64,000 bases of DNA, from positions 235,001 through 299,000 of the forward strand of contig JARHVA010001191.1 of assembly GCA_037957365.1 (NCBI GenBank), written 5' to 3'. Below are positions 12,288 through 26,243 of this stretch, piece after piece; the first letter of the stretch is position 1, and every line of letters begins with the position of its first letter. The stretch is from Torreya grandis (lineage: Eukaryota; Streptophyta; Pinopsida; Cupressales; Taxaceae). The notes under the pieces were generated by a model that saw only the letters and a list, made by a program, of their open reading frames with translations, did not search any database and was not told where the DNA came from. Made by a program: the position numbers and the translations under genes.

Positions 12288-13487
12288 TGTTTAATCTATT
12301 TTTTATTAAATGAATCAAACTAATAGATATAAACTATTGAAATTAATATATATGAATATACAAGAAAATATTATGATATTACATAATTTAAAGAATTTTA
12401 AATTTGATAAAAATAGTAAATAAACCTATAGATATGAAAACCTCCTTAAAATATATCATATACTAATTGTGTAGGCTAACTATGATGAAAAAAATACTTG
12501 AAAGGACTTGTGTATTGTGTCATTACTAAATGTAGACATTTAAGCTATGATGGGACAAGTCCATAAAAAAGGATAGAATTGCACTATAGCTACATCCTAG
12601 TTTATTATGTAAATTTTCTCAATCTAGGTATGTGTGATTATCTATGAGGGTTTTTTGATTAATTATGTGTGTTGATTTGATGCATAGAGGACCTAAAAAA
12701 CATAAATCCTTATTCCTACATAATAAACACAATAGAGATGAAATGAAAAAATGGGAATAGGGTAAGGGTAACAACCAATATATGCTCAAAAAACTGTGCG
12801 TAATATGAGGGATGCCTAGATATCCCAAATGGGCCTTATGCCAATGCAATTTTCCCTCCTAGGGTGAGTGTATGATCCATGTTTGTGCAATTGAAAGAGT
12901 ATAACAAAATATTGATTGAAATGATGGACAATGGATGGCTGTGACATAAAATAAAATATATTCATACTTGGATTATGAATATTATAATGCAACATAATTT
13001 AAATTGGAATAAATAGTGATCTTTTACGTAGTGTGTAGGAGAATTGCCAAGTGATTGATGTATTGATCAAGTGTCTACTTTGAATGGATTTGATGTGCTT
13101 ATAGTGGGGAATATTTGGAATGTTTTCACCATCCAAATTTACAAGATGCATGGGAAAGACATTTTAAAATGTATTGATTTCAAAAAATTATAGTTAAAGT
13201 GTAGGGGACAAGGCCATGCTAGTGGACAAGGCCTCATGCAACCCTATTTGATATAGTGTGAACCTATCCTAAAATAATAAACACTATTAGAAAAGGTATA
13301 ATAGAAACCTATGGGTTGAATAACGGTGAATGACATTAAAATAGGGTTGTATGTATGATAGTTTCAATGTTTTCAAGACATTTGAGGCTCTCATTATAGA
13401 TTATGAGTTAATGAGAAGGTGAATAGGCCAAGTAAGATTAGCATATCATTCTCCTTGGACATATGAGATGAATGATCCCAATGGACA
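12288..13487 (-). repeat. E3 3' LTR (left copy)
   Basis: Aligns with 31012-32213, for example TATTAAATGAAT with TTTTAAATGAAT at the left ends and GGAACCTATGGG with GAAACCTATGGG near 13303 and 32031. The last 45 bases on the right do not match, so the edge at 13487 is approximate. The shared LTR block reads here (minus strand) GCATTGGCATAAGGCCC, about 12825-12850. Confidence 0.6.
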
Positions 13488-15955
13488 TGCCATTATGTTT
13501 TTTAAGTGTTATAAGAGTAAAAAAATGTATATTAGTCCCTTGTTAGTCCAAATGAGAAAAAATCAAGCATAACAATACATTAGGACTAAATACTCTTGCA
13601 TAAGAACTAGGGAGAGCATAATATAATAAGCAAGATCACAAAATAGAGATAATGACAGTACAAATTTATTACCTCCTTTTTTGAATTTGATGCTTAATTT
13701 TTGGCATAAGGATGTTCATGCTTAGCCTATGACTATTTGAGTCTTCTATCAATGTTCTTTCATGTTGGTAACATTTTTCCAATAGTCACTTGTGGCTTGG
13801 AGTAAATTTTGGCATAAATTAGGCATTATAATACTACTCTCAAAGGCTTCAAGAAAGTATTCCAATAAAATAACCTTACACACAAAATCTTCTTAGAATA
13901 TGGTGTGGGTAATTGTGTTTATATCTCAAAGAACTAACTCTAACCCTAGGGAAGTTAGGGTAAATTATAATTTTGATTAAGTCTAAATTAACCTAGGTTG
14001 AGTCAGGATAAATTTGGGTTGGGTCAAACCACTCATGAAATATTCACACCTTAGTTTCATATATTTGTGAGTCATGACAACTCACTTTAGATATTTATGA
14101 ATTGTGACTCATAATTTTGGAATATTTAGGAGATAATAAATAATTTTATTAGCTCCTTTGACCGTTGACTTGATATTTGGATAGAAAAATCCTTTTTTGG
14201 TAAATAAAATTCACTAATTTGATTTGGAATTTTTGTTTAGGCAAGTTAATTAAGATTTTCAATGTAATTACTCTTTATTAGTGATTTTTATCTTTTGGAA
14301 ATTGTTTTAAATGTTACAAATTAATAGCTTGATAGGATAAAAGTGTTAAATTACTAGGTCATAATTTTATTAGGGTTAAAACTAAACTAGGTTTTTGGTG
14401 CATATAGGGTAATAATCCTAATAAACTAGCCTAATCATGTTTTAGGTTAATTAAATCCCTTAAACTAATGACTTTGGGCAATTCATATGATTTCTAGGAT
14501 TAAAATGTGTCATTAGCTAGAAATTGAACTGAATCCCAGTTTAGGCACAAAAGTGGCCAAAATTAAGTGTCTGTAGTAAATTCAACATGAATGAGTATCA
14601 TGCCCCCTATACTATATTTTATTGATATTTTCAACTATTTGAAACTTACCAATTACAATTTTAGGAATTAGTGCACATACATGTCAAATGTCCCCAGAAT
14701 CATGTTATAATTTTTGAGACTATATAGTGGCATAAATATAAAATTTTATCATGATGAATTTATATTCTCAAGATAAGCCCATTTTGATGCCCCTATTTTG
14801 AAATGAGAGACATAGCATGAAAGTCACTTATCTCAAAAAATAAATTATGTAATTTGTGAAATATGTAATAATGTAGTAGCACTTGAACTTTAAAGTGTAT
14901 TACATCACAATAATTGAATATAACATTGAATTTGCATGAAACATGGGTTAAATGGATATATCATTGAAACACATAAACATCATGTGTATTATATGCATCA
15001 TGGCACTAAATTAAGAATATAATAAATAAGTAATGTTGAATATGAATCATGGTACCATAGTAACAAGTAATGAGAAAGTAAGAAATGTCATATAACGTCA
15101 GATGATTTGAAAATAATTTCACACATAAGGCCGAAAGGCCACATACAAGGGACATGTAAATGTTTCATAAAACACAAGGCCAAGGGCCACATGCAAATGT
15201 CATGATGATTCCATAAAATAAAGAATTTTTCACATATAGGCCATAAGATACAAACAATAAAAAAGCAATTTTTAAATTTATCATGTAATAAATTAATAAA
15301 AAAGGAATCATAAAGTAAAAGAGACTAAGATGCATCCACCATATGTATCAATGAATTTTTTAGAAATTAGAATATTTCATGTAACACATGTATAGTATGA
15401 GTGAATAGCAAAACATATGTATGATTTGTAGCTCAAAATTATAGAAAGGTTACAGAAAGATACAACATGTTGAAATGTTCATAGATAACATAAATATGCT
15501 CTAAAATTATCAAATATATTGGTTAATAAGGTAATTATGACATCAAAGAGCCATGTTAAAGTATGTCTTGTATCACACTCAAATACCTCATGAAAAATAA
15601 TGTATAATTAAAAATGAAATCTGCTATATACCTAAAATAGAATAAATAAAATATGTAAAGAAGAAATATATTAACATTTGAAAAATGATTTTAGGTATTG
15701 ATTTTGAATTTTTGAAATTTTTGAAATATTTTCATTTTTTTGAAGTTTCAAAAATTTTGTATTTTTTGAAATATTTGCATGTTTTTTTATTTTTTGAATT
15801 TTTTGAATTTTTAAAAAATATTTGAAAAAGGTGCTAAGAAGCAAGGATTTGTAAATAGAGGAAGTGGGAGGGATTCAAAAATAATTGACAAGGTGAAAAA
15901 TAATATTATGGTAAAAAAGAAAGTAAGCAATGTGCCCCTAATGTATGTGTAAATG
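13488..15955 (-). other. E3 interior, 3' part
   Basis: No protein pattern. On the - strand, from 15220 to 15100, it carries the GGCC-rich block (TGGCCCTTGGCCTTGTG and TGGCCTTTCGGCCTTATG), matching E1 near 6380-6500 and E7 near 38480-38630. It ends at the TSD AAATG (15951-15955) of E4. Confidence 0.5.
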
Positions 15956-16972
15956 TGTTGACTAGCCTAGTGGTCACTCATGCTAGTCCTTTCATGCATT
16001 CCAAAACTTAACCTTCTCATGTTGGCATATTACATAAGTGATCCTTTCACAATAACTTAAATAATAAATAGGGTAGCCATGAATATCCTAGGTTAATTGG
16101 AAATGGTTTCAGCTTTAGTCATCATCTCACGTGTGTTCAAGTACTTAGAGTTTATCCTGGATGATTCTACTAGCAATCTAGAAACAAGTGTTTATCCATA
16201 TAAATAATAGTATAATAACACTATCATATCCAAACATCCATCCTATTTTTAATACAAACACATGTAAACATCATAACAATGTTTTGTGATAATCATAAGT
16301 ATATATAATCCATGACAATATCAACATTATTGTTAAACAATTATATTAATGTCTATTACTTGATATTAAAAGATTGCAAGGCACCCAAGGTGATTATAAT
16401 GCTATAGGATATCATTATTATCCATATATCTAATTAATATCATCACTGTGTTTCATATATCACTCTAAACATAATCCAAAAATGTTTCTCTAAGGTCTCA
16501 TAGCTCTCTTTCACTTTCTCAAGTGTCTGCCTTTTATAAGCTTCCAAAGGGTCATGCGTGTAACTTGGTAGCTCAATAGACACCACTTAGTAGTTATTGT
16601 CCACTTAGTAAATATTGTGTTTTTTTTAGGCCATATACCTCACCATTTTTTGTCACTTCTAAACTTCCTATCAGGATTAGTTGTTAGTCATAAATCCCAC
16701 CACTTATCTTCCATGATCTCCATAGTGGTTTCTAGATACACACAATTTGACTTGTCTTCATCCTGATTTATGTCATTTTTGAAATTGGAATTGATATTTT
16801 TACACTTTCACATAGCCTATTGTAAATATTTTTTGGTTTCACATGTGTGGAATATGTTTTTGGGTGAAAACTACTCTTTACTTCCTTGGCTTATTGGTGT
16901 TAGTCTCTACCTTCCCTAGTCATGCACATGCTCTAAGGCCTAGTTATACTTAGCTAAAATTTATGGTAAAAA
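15956..16972 (-). repeat. E4 3' LTR (left copy)
   Basis: Pairs with 29133-30173. Shared stretches include TTAGCCTAGTGGTCACTCATG-like sequence at the left edge, CAAGTACTTAGAGT (about 16138 and 29315) and GCTTCCAAAGGG (about 16540 and 29727). The purine-rich TTAGTGGGGTCA (minus strand, just right of 16972) fits a polypurine tract. Confidence 0.78.
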
Positions 16973-19195
16973 TGACCCCACTAACCTAATTGTATATACT
17001 AATACAACCCATTCACCACATATCTTTTAGCCTCTATCTACTTCCTATGCTTTGTGCCTCTTTGTCCTCCTAGGTAACTTCTAGTTTTCTTATGATAGGT
17101 AAGAATTTTGTGTTTTTTGAAACTATATCTTCCCATTACTTTGGTTCTTATTGTCTCTAGGATAACTTAGGTTTAGATTCATGATGAAATTTTTAATATA
17201 TTTTTCATATCCCTCTTTTATTTCTTACCATATTTCTTCCTTGCATAATTTTCATTCTTGTGCATCAAATTTAGCTCTTATTTCTAATATGCATGTATTT
17301 CACCCTACCACCTACTATTCATGGTTATACTTTCATCAAACCTTCCTCTTCACCTCCTCTTTGTTTTAAAAAAGATTTATTGTGTTACCTTCACTCTCAA
17401 CCTATGTATCCCACTTTCACACCATATTTACACAACTTATGACTATTTCCCTTCTCTTTGGCATTGGTGCCTTTAATGCCCTAAGGCATATATTCAGGAT
17501 TGGCACCCTATCACCTTCTTATAGCTCCTAACACTCAATCTCTTTTAGAGTGTCTTGTGACTTAATTTCACCTTATGATAGGTATAGGCATAAAATACAT
17601 GGTATATTATAATGAATACCATGCATACTTTTTTATTTCTATGCCACCTCTTCTTCTCCTTGAATTATCACCAACCCTTAAGTGCATTACTCTACATTCT
17701 CTTTTGTGTGCTCTCTTTTCTTTCATAGTATTCAACCCTATTGGGTGTGAAACTATGATCACCATCCTTAACCTACTTCATATTATTCTCTAGGTCTATT
17801 CCTTGAGTTTTTATACTCTACATCACCCACATATTTTATTGTGCTTTCTATCCTCTACCCATCCATGCTTGATGAAGGACTTTGACTCTTTACCAAGTCA
17901 TTTTTTGCACTCTTCACCCTCTACCGATTGACACTTGATGGAGGGCACCTCTCAACATATTATATCCAAAAGTTTAATTGGAACATAATTTGCACATGAC
18001 TACTCTACACCCATTCTCAATCACTTTTCTTCTTGTTGTTTCATCACTCTTCCACTTCGTTACTCATTGGCTAAACCTTACATCCTTTGTTCCTCAAACA
18101 CAAACATAACATTTATAATGGATAACTAATATAGATTAAAATTTAAAAAAAAAATTATATGAGGTTTTTTATCCCTTTATTTATACAATAGGGGATCCTT
18201 GGATCCCTTATATAACTCTTAGCTAAACATATCACTCCCCCTTTCTTTAACTACACTCTATAGGGTTTAACCCTTAGGTTTCTACCCTCTCTCCAAGCCA
18301 CTAAGATTTTCCATACAATGGTTACCTCATAACCCTATTGATCCACCTTATCAATCCACTTCAATAACAACCCTTTATTTTGGATGAATGCCTCTATTTA
18401 TAGTTGTGTAGGTTGGTTACAAAGTGGTCTAGTTTACAGGTTGGCAACTATCTTTATAGTAGTTTTCGAACCAATTTTAAACACTTAAGATTGAATTACA
18501 TGGCTGAATTAGACTTCAATATATTTAAATTTAAAAACAATCAATTAAAATCCTTTTCTAATTCTCATATTTATAGTTGGTGATTTTACCACTATTTATT
18601 TTCTATCCTCAAGCCACATCCCATCACCTTGCATTATAAATTTGACCTTTCTTGCTACTTTTCTCCTACTATGGGTTCCCTTTTATACATTCATCCTAGA
18701 TGAATCAATCTACTATGATATTAATTCATGCCTCTTTTATTTTGTCTTGTGTATGGCATGCACTCACCCTTCTTTCTATGTTTTGGGCAACACCACCCCA
18801 CACTCAATCCTACACCTGATCCTCCAATGTAGTAAATGTTAATCTCAACTATCCATAATGATGGGTACATAAATATCAATATTTTTATTAGTGTAAATCA
18901 TATTTTCACCATATTCAAGAGGGATATCTTTAAAAAGACACAAATTTCCTCACTTATAAATTTAGACATCTATCATAAGGATTTAAAAATAAATCCTATG
19001 ATCAACTCACCTGACTAGATTTATGAGGTGGTATGTATTCTTGCTACAACTACTATAAATAACTAGCACTCTTAATAAATAAACTACTCCAATATAGAAA
19101 ATTAAAAAGTTTATAATGAAAATTGCCTAAGCCTTATTACACCATCTCTTAATAATTATTATGCCAAGTATGAATCAAGTTGACAACACTTGAAA
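16973..19195 (-). other. E4 interior, unassigned
   Basis: Several chance ORFs of 60-72 codons on the + strand. No protein family is recognised on either strand. It lies downstream of the protease-like relic in element orientation and may hold a decayed extra coding region or a 3' UTR. Confidence 0.35.
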
Positions 19196-19197
19196 TC

Positions 19198-19389
19198 CTA
19201 GTGGAGCATTTCACAAATGAAACTACGTAATTTATATCCTGAAAGTCCTTGATAATGAATATTATGTTTAAAGATGGAGAACATGGCACCCTCTACATTA
19301 TTCATGGTGGGAAGGCCTTGTTTATGTGTATCCCACCATTTCACAACAATACTTTTTAGGATGTATGCCACAACACCCAAATGATCCAT
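19198..19389 (-). pseudogene. Short ORF in E4, unknown
   Basis: 63 codons, containing SIVVKWWDTHKQGLP. It continues, with few stops, a frame that comes down from the protease-like region, so it is probably the C-terminal part of the same dead polyprotein. The WWDTHKQ pattern resembles gag proteins (a Trp pair before a short basic stretch), but its place after the protease does not fit gag. Function unassigned. Confidence 0.3.
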
Positions 19390-19899
19390 ATTATTATGGA
19401 TACATACTTCGATGTCTTAGATAAATGGGATTGCATCTATGGAGACATCATACCTCTAAGGTATTGTAGTATGTTTTAAATTTTTGATGAAAAACACTCT
19501 CTTTAATTTGGATTTAGTAGATGTTTTTGGCATCAAAACCTTGTTTGCAATTGAGGAGTGTTAAACCTTGGTGCTTGTGGGCATGCTTAGACTAATGTGC
19601 ATGACCCATAGGGATGGAACAAATAATTCCATTACTTTTACCTTTTGTGTGACACATGGAATAATAACCTTTCTATGTAGGAAAGTCTAGAATTTGGTAT
19701 GTGGGGCCTTTTTCTCTCTCTAAAGCTGGGGCATTGATTGTACCATGCCACATCTTTGGCCAGTCACTTCATAGGAAGTTTTATCATTGGTTTGTGTGGA
19801 CTTATACACTTATTGAAATAAATAATTCAAGCACACTACATCATACATTATTATGTCAAACTCATATGATTTATCAACCATTAGTCATAACAAAATAAT

Positions 19900-20620
19900 T
19901 GTGTTATCAAAGGTAATCTAGGCATCATCTTAGTTCAAAAAGTTTTCTCCACTTTGCTCTAAGTTCTCCATGTCATGTGCTATGATGTTGAATTAATTTA
20001 CTAATTCAAAACTTTAACATAATGGGGACTTGATCAATTCTTATTGGAATCACTATGCACTATTTAAAGCACATATCTACATTATTGGCATAACACCAGG
20101 GTATACATAACAACATGGGGTAATTCCTAGCTTTAGCAAGCTCAATCACCTCAAAATTCACACATAAATTTACCTCCATTATTTTGATGTCGATATTTTT
20201 GTTTAATTCCCATGGTTACACTTGTGTTTGTTTTACAATAAACAAAACATGAAATGAGGGTTGTGAGGTCAAGCTTCCCATCTTGTACCAAACATCTCCT
20301 ATGAGAATATTCAACTCAACACATATGTCCACCTAGATGTCACATACCAACCATCTGTTAATATCAAGAGCCATGAATAGTTTCTGATCATAGCTAATGT
20401 TCTAGGCCATCCTTATTTCACACCCTTGTGCTAAGTCTATCATAGGTACATCATTCATATGCTTTTACTTATACTCAACTTAGATATTATTCAACATGGG
20501 AATCATTCCATTGTAATACAAAAGAGATAATATGTCAGTAATAACATTAACCTATTCTTCATGCATTTGGAGCTCTCTCTCTGACTTTTATCCTCTAAAT
20601 ATAGCTAAATTTTAAGATCT
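19900..20620 (-). pseudogene. E4 protease-like relic
   Basis: On the - strand the translation reads IGDVWYKMGSLTSQPSFHV (about 20260-20320), then YPMLLCIPWCYANNVDMCFK (about 20057-20125). The second resembles the LLGxPW(x)nA end of plant Ty3/gypsy retropepsins. No D(S/T)G active site could be picked out. Stops are frequent. E5 inserted just upstream in element orientation, cutting it from gag. The family call is tentative. Confidence 0.42.
20525..20620 (+). repeat. E4 segment duplicated at 26477-26567
   Basis: The 96 bases before E5's 5' LTR (TATGTCAGTAATAAC...CTCTAAATATAGCTAAA) recur between the two right-hand LTR copies of E5. See the finding on the duplicated E5 end. Confidence 0.85.
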
Positions 20621-20905
20621 TGTTAGAGTATGTATTTCTCATGTTTGGTAGTGTATTTGATATCTATTTCATCTTGTAGTGGGTTTTGATCTATCCCATA
20701 TTGGTTAGGATATCTAGATTAGTCTTTGACCTTGCCTATATAAGCAAGTGTTTACTCTTTGTACTATCATCTCTTATTCTCATATTCTAAATAAGTATTT
20801 GGATTTACTTTGTGTTTCATTATATTTTTTTCAACTATTTGTGATGTTCTTGTTGTGAAATCTTCATATATTGGCATCATGGGATGTTTTAATCATTCCT
20901 AAACA
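20621..20905 (+). repeat. E5 5' LTR
   Basis: 285 bp. TTTGACCTTGCCTATATAAGCAAG (about 20727-20750) holds a TATATAA promoter box, present in all three copies. Confidence 0.88.
20730..20752 (+). promoter_or_regulatory. TATA box of E5 LTR
   Basis: CCTATATAAGCAAG, identical in the three LTR copies (also near 26367 and 26693), while the sequence around it varies. That fits the TATA element of the LTR promoter. Confidence 0.6.
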
Positions 20906-22400
20906 TGGTACCAAATCCCTGAAGAAGTTGCAATCATCCTTAGCTTGTAATTCAGAGAGAAGATCTTGGTGTTTCCTTTAGAATTATTCAAGTGTTTTTT
21001 CAAATATTTTTTTGTTATTTTTTGAAGCTTTTGTTGTTTCTACGACAATAAAAATTTATTACTCTCTTTGTTTCTTTTAGGTCTAATCTATGATTTATTT
21101 TTTAGTAGCTCATTTTTTTAATCTAAGGCATTAAATCCTACTTGTTTATTTAGATCTAAGCCTTTTTCACTAGCTAGGCATTGGAAATACTCTTGTGAGG
21201 CATATTTATTCATTGGAGTTTGTTTTTCTGCTAATTGAAATCAAGTTATTTTTTAGATCTGCTAAGGCGTTGGAGGAAAAAGGAGAGATTTGTTAAAAAA
21301 TTGTTTCTTAGATTACAATCTATATTTCTCAACTACGCACTAAAGAGGTGTTGAAATTCCCTTTTTTATGAGGTGGAATATTTAGCTTTATCTTTTTATC
21401 TATTTTTTTCTTTAAAATGTGGAATTTGTCTTTTTAGAAATCAAAGATCAGGTGTTAGTTGAGAAATCTATTTTCAAACTTGGCATTTTAGATTTCAAAG
21501 AGAAGTTTTGGCATCATTATTTATATTTGTTTCTACTTGGTGCTAGAAATTTCTATTTTTATGCTTTCCTATAAGATAATGATGGCATTGGAACATCTAA
21601 AGAGAGATTTGAGGTAGAGACAAACATATTTCAACTTGGCATTAAGATTTTAGTAGCTGTGACACTTGTAATCATTGTTGGTTTGTTTTTCCTTCATCTT
21701 AGCTTATGTTAAAAGAGTTTGATCTTAGTGTCAGCAGGAGGAAGGAGATCTAAGGGAAGTGCATGGAAATAAGGAGAGAAAAGGCATTAAAACCTTGTGT
21801 AATCCATTAATAGCTGATGTATTTCTCTTTGGCATCGCATTCCTATGCTACCTTTCATTTTTTTATCTTATCTGTTGTATGCTATTAAAGATCAAAAAGC
21901 TTGGAGAGAAATATTGGACTGTATAAAAGACTATTGCATAAAAGCACTTGATAGTTAACTATGTTGGACTGATTCCAACACACCATCTTGAAATTCTATG
22001 CCATTTTCCAATATTGCATTTATTTTTTTTGTTGTTTGTTGGTGCACCAAACCTTGTCTTTTTTAGCACTTCTCTAAGCTTTAGACATGTGTTCTTCCCA
22101 TACAATAGTAATCCACCTATTTCTTCTTTAAAAAACAATTGGAAATTAATTATTTTTCTTTATTAAGCCATATTTTTCATTAAAAAGGAAGTCAAACTTG
22201 CTTACACATATACTGAGGTCACCATCAAGGTTATTTTTCACTTCTATTGACTTTTTTAAGTCCATGGTGAAATTATGGTTACAATGAGTGGTTACATGAC
22301 TATGTTCTTTTTTGTTTTGGTCACTAAAATAAGTTCATAGTATTTTTTAATTGATTTGACCCATTTTATGGGAAACTAAAATGCTTATAACTTTTAAATC
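20906..22400 (+). other. E5 leader
   Basis: Starts with the primer-binding site. No clear coding signal until gag; the gag N-terminus may lie in its second half, obscured by stops. Confidence 0.4.
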
Positions 22401-23020
22401 GTGGACTAAGTTAAAAAGGTTATTTGGGAAAGTAGACCACTTGTGAGCCATACAACTTGAAGTGGAACTTACTTCACTTAATCTAGATGATTTTGATTCT
22501 ATTATAGACTACCTCACTAAATTCAAGCATTTGTTAATATAGTTGAAGGGGAGTGGTCAAGATAAAAAGGATGAAGAGTGTATCTACTTAATCTTGTCTT
22601 AGTTAAGTGGCCCATTCCAAATTTTTGCATCTACCTTTTCTCTAGTATGGATGCCTTAGGTACTGCATTCAAAATGCCAAATCTTGAGTTATTTTGTGAG
22701 AGACTCACTAGGGAGGAATCCAAATTATCTCACCTTGAGTCTTCTACCTCTCAAAAATCATTAGTGGCCTCACATCCTAAGACTAAGGAAAATATAAGGG
22801 TAAGAAGAAAAACACTCCTATACCTCAAAATGCACCTAAGCCCAACAACACTTCTACATATAAACCCAAACCATCTTTCTAACCCAAGAATAAGTCTAAC
22901 CTATCTTGCTCCTATTGTGGGGGGACTAGTCATAAAGAGCCTAAGTGTTTCAAGAGAATGCAAGCCTTACAAGATGACATTAGAAAATAAAAGTTCTCTA
23001 TCTCTAGTCCTTCTCCATTT
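22400..23020 (+). pseudogene. E5 gag relic (UBN2-type) with zinc knuckle
   Basis: Reading LDDFDSIIDYLTKFKHL before a stop (about 22478-22535), then LSGPFQIFA, matches the Copia gag core. The knuckle CSYCGGTSHKEPKC (22907-22948) has complete C-x2-C-x4-H-x4-C spacing. An ORF at 22578-23075 covers part of the region in one frame while the knuckle is in another, so frameshifts are present. Gag would bind and package the element RNA. Confidence 0.72.
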
Positions 23021-23084
23021 CATAAGATTGAGAAAGCACTTAATGCTGTCAAGAGATTGCAATTACCTCTTTTAGACAATTGGG

Positions 23085-23470
23085 ATCTAGATTATAGTGT
23101 TTAACACCATATGACTTCTTTCAAGGAGTCCTTTGTTTCTCTTGGTTTGAGCTTCACTTACAACACTAAGATTGGATATTCTTCATTCATTTATGTTAAG
23201 GGTAAGGGTGATAGATAGTTAGATGGTGGTTGCATCAATGATGCATTATATTTTCCAAACATCACCACCAATCTACTTTTAGTGTATCAGATTTATCATT
23301 TTGGATAGGGCAAGACAATGACTTTCACACCACAGGGTGCTAAAGTTAGATATTTGTTAGAGCCACATACACTCATTACACAAGGTGTTGTTGATCATAG
23401 TTATTGAATTTACTATTTTGAGGGTTTTGATGATACTCCTCCTTTAGGGATGTGTTTAGTTTCTCATGCA
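23085..23470 (+). pseudogene. E5 protease relic
   Basis: HHMTSFKESF (about 23104) follows the damaged active-site region: the usual D-S-G-A before HHMT reads DYSV and a stop. GGCINDALYFPNITTNLL (about 23225) is the usual end of a Copia protease. Several stops. Confidence 0.6.
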
Positions 23471-23479
23471 GATTCTAAG

Positions 23480-24170
23480 AGTCAGCTTTGGCATGAGATA
23501 TTTAGACACCTCAACTATAGATATTTGAAGGAGTTAAACACTCACATTATAGTAGAGGGTCTTCTTATAGTTTCATGTCTTGATGGAGTCTATCCTAGTT
23601 GTGCATTAGGGAAATAACACCAGGATCCATTTCCTAAGGGTATGTCCACGAGAGATTCTTCACCACTTGAGCTCATGCATAGTGATTTGATGGTCTTTCA
23701 TACTCCTTTCAATGGAGATAAGTATGTACTTACCTTTATTCAAAATTTATCAAGGAGTACTTAGGTTTATTTTCTCAAGTACAAGAGTGATGTCTTTACT
23801 CAATTAAAAGTATTTAAGGCTTTGGTTGAGAAATAGTCATCGAGTTGCATCAAGAAGATTCATACAGATAATGAGGGGAGAACTTTAGTCAAGATATAAC
23901 TAATTTTTTAGTAGCCCATGGTATTGTTAATTGACATTATATTACACATAATCCATAATATAATGGATTATCAAAGAGGAAGAATAACACTTTGAAGGAT
24001 ATGGCTAATTAAATGATGCATTCATGGGATTTACCTCTTATCTATTGGGTAGAGGTAGTTAACCATGTGAACTACATTTAGAATTGCACACCACATTAAC
24101 CACTTGAGAATATAACATCAGAGGAGGATTGGTCTAGATTTAAGCATGATGTCTAATTTTTTAGAGTCTT
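23480..24170 (+). pseudogene. E5 integrase relic
   Basis: LWHEIFRHLNYRYLKEL (about 23488) and the later C, CALGK pair form the HHCC zinc-binding end. PLELMHSDLMVFHTPF (about 23660-23710) carries the first catalytic Asp and IHTDNEG (about 23858) the second. The Glu region is heavily damaged. Many stops. Confidence 0.72.
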
Positions 24171-24639
24171 TAGGATCCTTACTTAGGAGTTTGTACCAAA
24201 TAAGAAAAGGAAAGCATTGGACAAGAATAACAAAACTTTGGTCTTTGTTGGGTATTACAAGGACATGAGAGCTTATCATATTTTATACCTTGATACTCAT
24301 GATGTTCATTTTTGAACACATGTACAATTTGATGATCTTTTCTCATCTCATGAATCTTCATCTTCTTCCATGCCTACTTCTTTCTATGATTAACCTTTTC
24401 TATAGGATTCATTCTTTGAAGAGATAGTTTAGGAGATTCTTGAGGAGATCATAGAGGATGAGGATCTTGTTCACACTAATGTTACTACTATTCCTAGGTG
24501 GGATTGTACTATAGTTGATGAGGTAACACCATTAATAAAGGATATTCCACCTACTCAACATTGTCATGCAAATTCTATGAGTAATGGACTTTTATGTCAA
24601 GCATTCTTTGAGGATCTATAGTTTTTTCATATGCTCATG

Positions 24640-25300
24640 GGATACAAGAGTGGGATTATGAGATGAAAGATGATTACTCTCCATTGATGAAGAATCACAC
24701 TTGGGATTTAATTATTTTTCCTAAGGGAATAAATTTGATTAGGTTTAAGTGGATTTACCATATTAATTATTCAACTGATGGGTCCATTGATAATTATAAG
24801 GCACATCTTGTTACAAAGGGATTCTTGCAAGTTGAATATATTGACTACTCTAAGACTTTTATGCCCATTACCAAGATGGATTCTATTTGCCTTGTACTTT
24901 CTCTTATTACATCATAGGTTGGCTAGTATATAATATGGATGTTAAGATTAAATTCTTACATGGAGACTTGTATGAGGAAATCTATATGGAGGAGCCTACT
25001 AGGTTTGTTCATGATTCTTCTCTTATTTGTCAACTTAAGAGGTCTCTTTATGATCTTAAATAGGTCCCTCAGGCTCTTATTCACTTCCACTCTAATCCCA
25101 TAGTGTATATTCAGTGTATTGGGGAGGACATTGTTATTCTAGTCTTGTATGTTGATGATTTGCTTCTCACAGGAAGATCCTCATCTTAGATCTAGACTAT
25201 ACATCATGCACTTTTAACACAATTGGACATGAAAAATCTTGCCTTTCTACATTTATTCCTTGATTTATAGATTTCATAGTTAGACACAAGGATCTATTTG
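24640..25300 (+). pseudogene. E5 reverse transcriptase relic
   Basis: The 84-codon ORF at 24663-24917 includes NHTWDLI, RFKWIYHINYSTDGSI, YKAHLVTKGFLQ and DYSKTFMPITKMDS, all Copia RT landmarks. The polymerase motif YVDD is intact at 25148-25159 inside VLYVDDLLLTG, in a different frame. Frameshifts and stops separate the parts. Confidence 0.85.
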
Positions 25301-25499
25301 AGTCAGTGGAAGTATAGACTTGATCTACTTCAACATTTTTGTATAGATGATTACAAGACAAGTCCTACTCCTTTCCAGTCTGGAGTGACTCTCACTACCT
25401 TTTGTACTACTCCATTTTATGATCCTAAATTATATAGGTAGATGGTAGGGAGTATTATTTATTTGAACCATACTCACCCTAACATTTAATTTATAGTTA

Positions 25500-26080
25500 G
25501 GATTGTATCTAGGTTTTCACATGCCCCTCATGACAGTTATTGTTAGGTTTTCAAGAGTATTTTGAGATATCTACAAGGCGATACTCATTTTGGATTACAT
25601 TACACTAAGGGTTATACTTAGTTGGTTAGATATAATGATTCAGATTGGTAGGTTCTCTTGATGATAAGCATTCTACTTTTGGATACATATTTTGTCTTGG
25701 TTACTCACCTGTTTCTTGGTTGTGCAAGAAGTATCAGGATATTGCACTTTCACCTATAGAGGTTGAGTACAAGGCAACAATTATAATGAGTTATTAGGTT
25801 CTTTGGCTTCATTATTTGTTGATAGAGTTTGGATTGATGTAGGATTCACCCACTATACTTGGGTGTGATAACTAGAGTGAAATTCATATATCTCATAACC
25901 CAGTTGAGCATCAATGACCAAGCACATTGAGGTATATATGCACTTTATTCATCAACACATTAAAGATGGCATTCTTAGCTTGGAGTACATTATGACTCAA
26001 CAATAGGTTGTAAACATCTTCATGAATCCTTTTTCATTACCTCATTTCCTTGAGTTATGTGGCATTATTAGGGTTTCATA
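25500..26080 (+). pseudogene. E5 RNase H relic
   Basis: IVSRFSHAPHDSY-like sequence near 25505, LRYLQGD (about 25566), LCKKYQDIALSPIEVEYKA (about 25724-25780), LGCDN (about 25860) and LELCGI at the end follow the C-terminal Copia RNase H. Stops throughout. The polypurine tract and 3' LTR follow about 150 bases on. Confidence 0.75.
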
Positions 26081-26243
26081 ATTTGTCCTTGGGGGTGTTC
26101 ATGAGGACATCTTCCATCTTCATTTCATGGATACATATTGTACATGAGTACCTTATCAAGCCTTATTATTGGGACTCATTTTGTGGATATGCCATAATTA
26201 ATTTTTTTAGTGTTTGTTAGCCCCTAACTGCACTTAGAGGGGG

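Noticed and set aside
17181..18842. ORFs of 60-72 codons as small host genes
   Set aside because: No codon pattern or homology; they lie inside E4 on the strand opposite to its genes.
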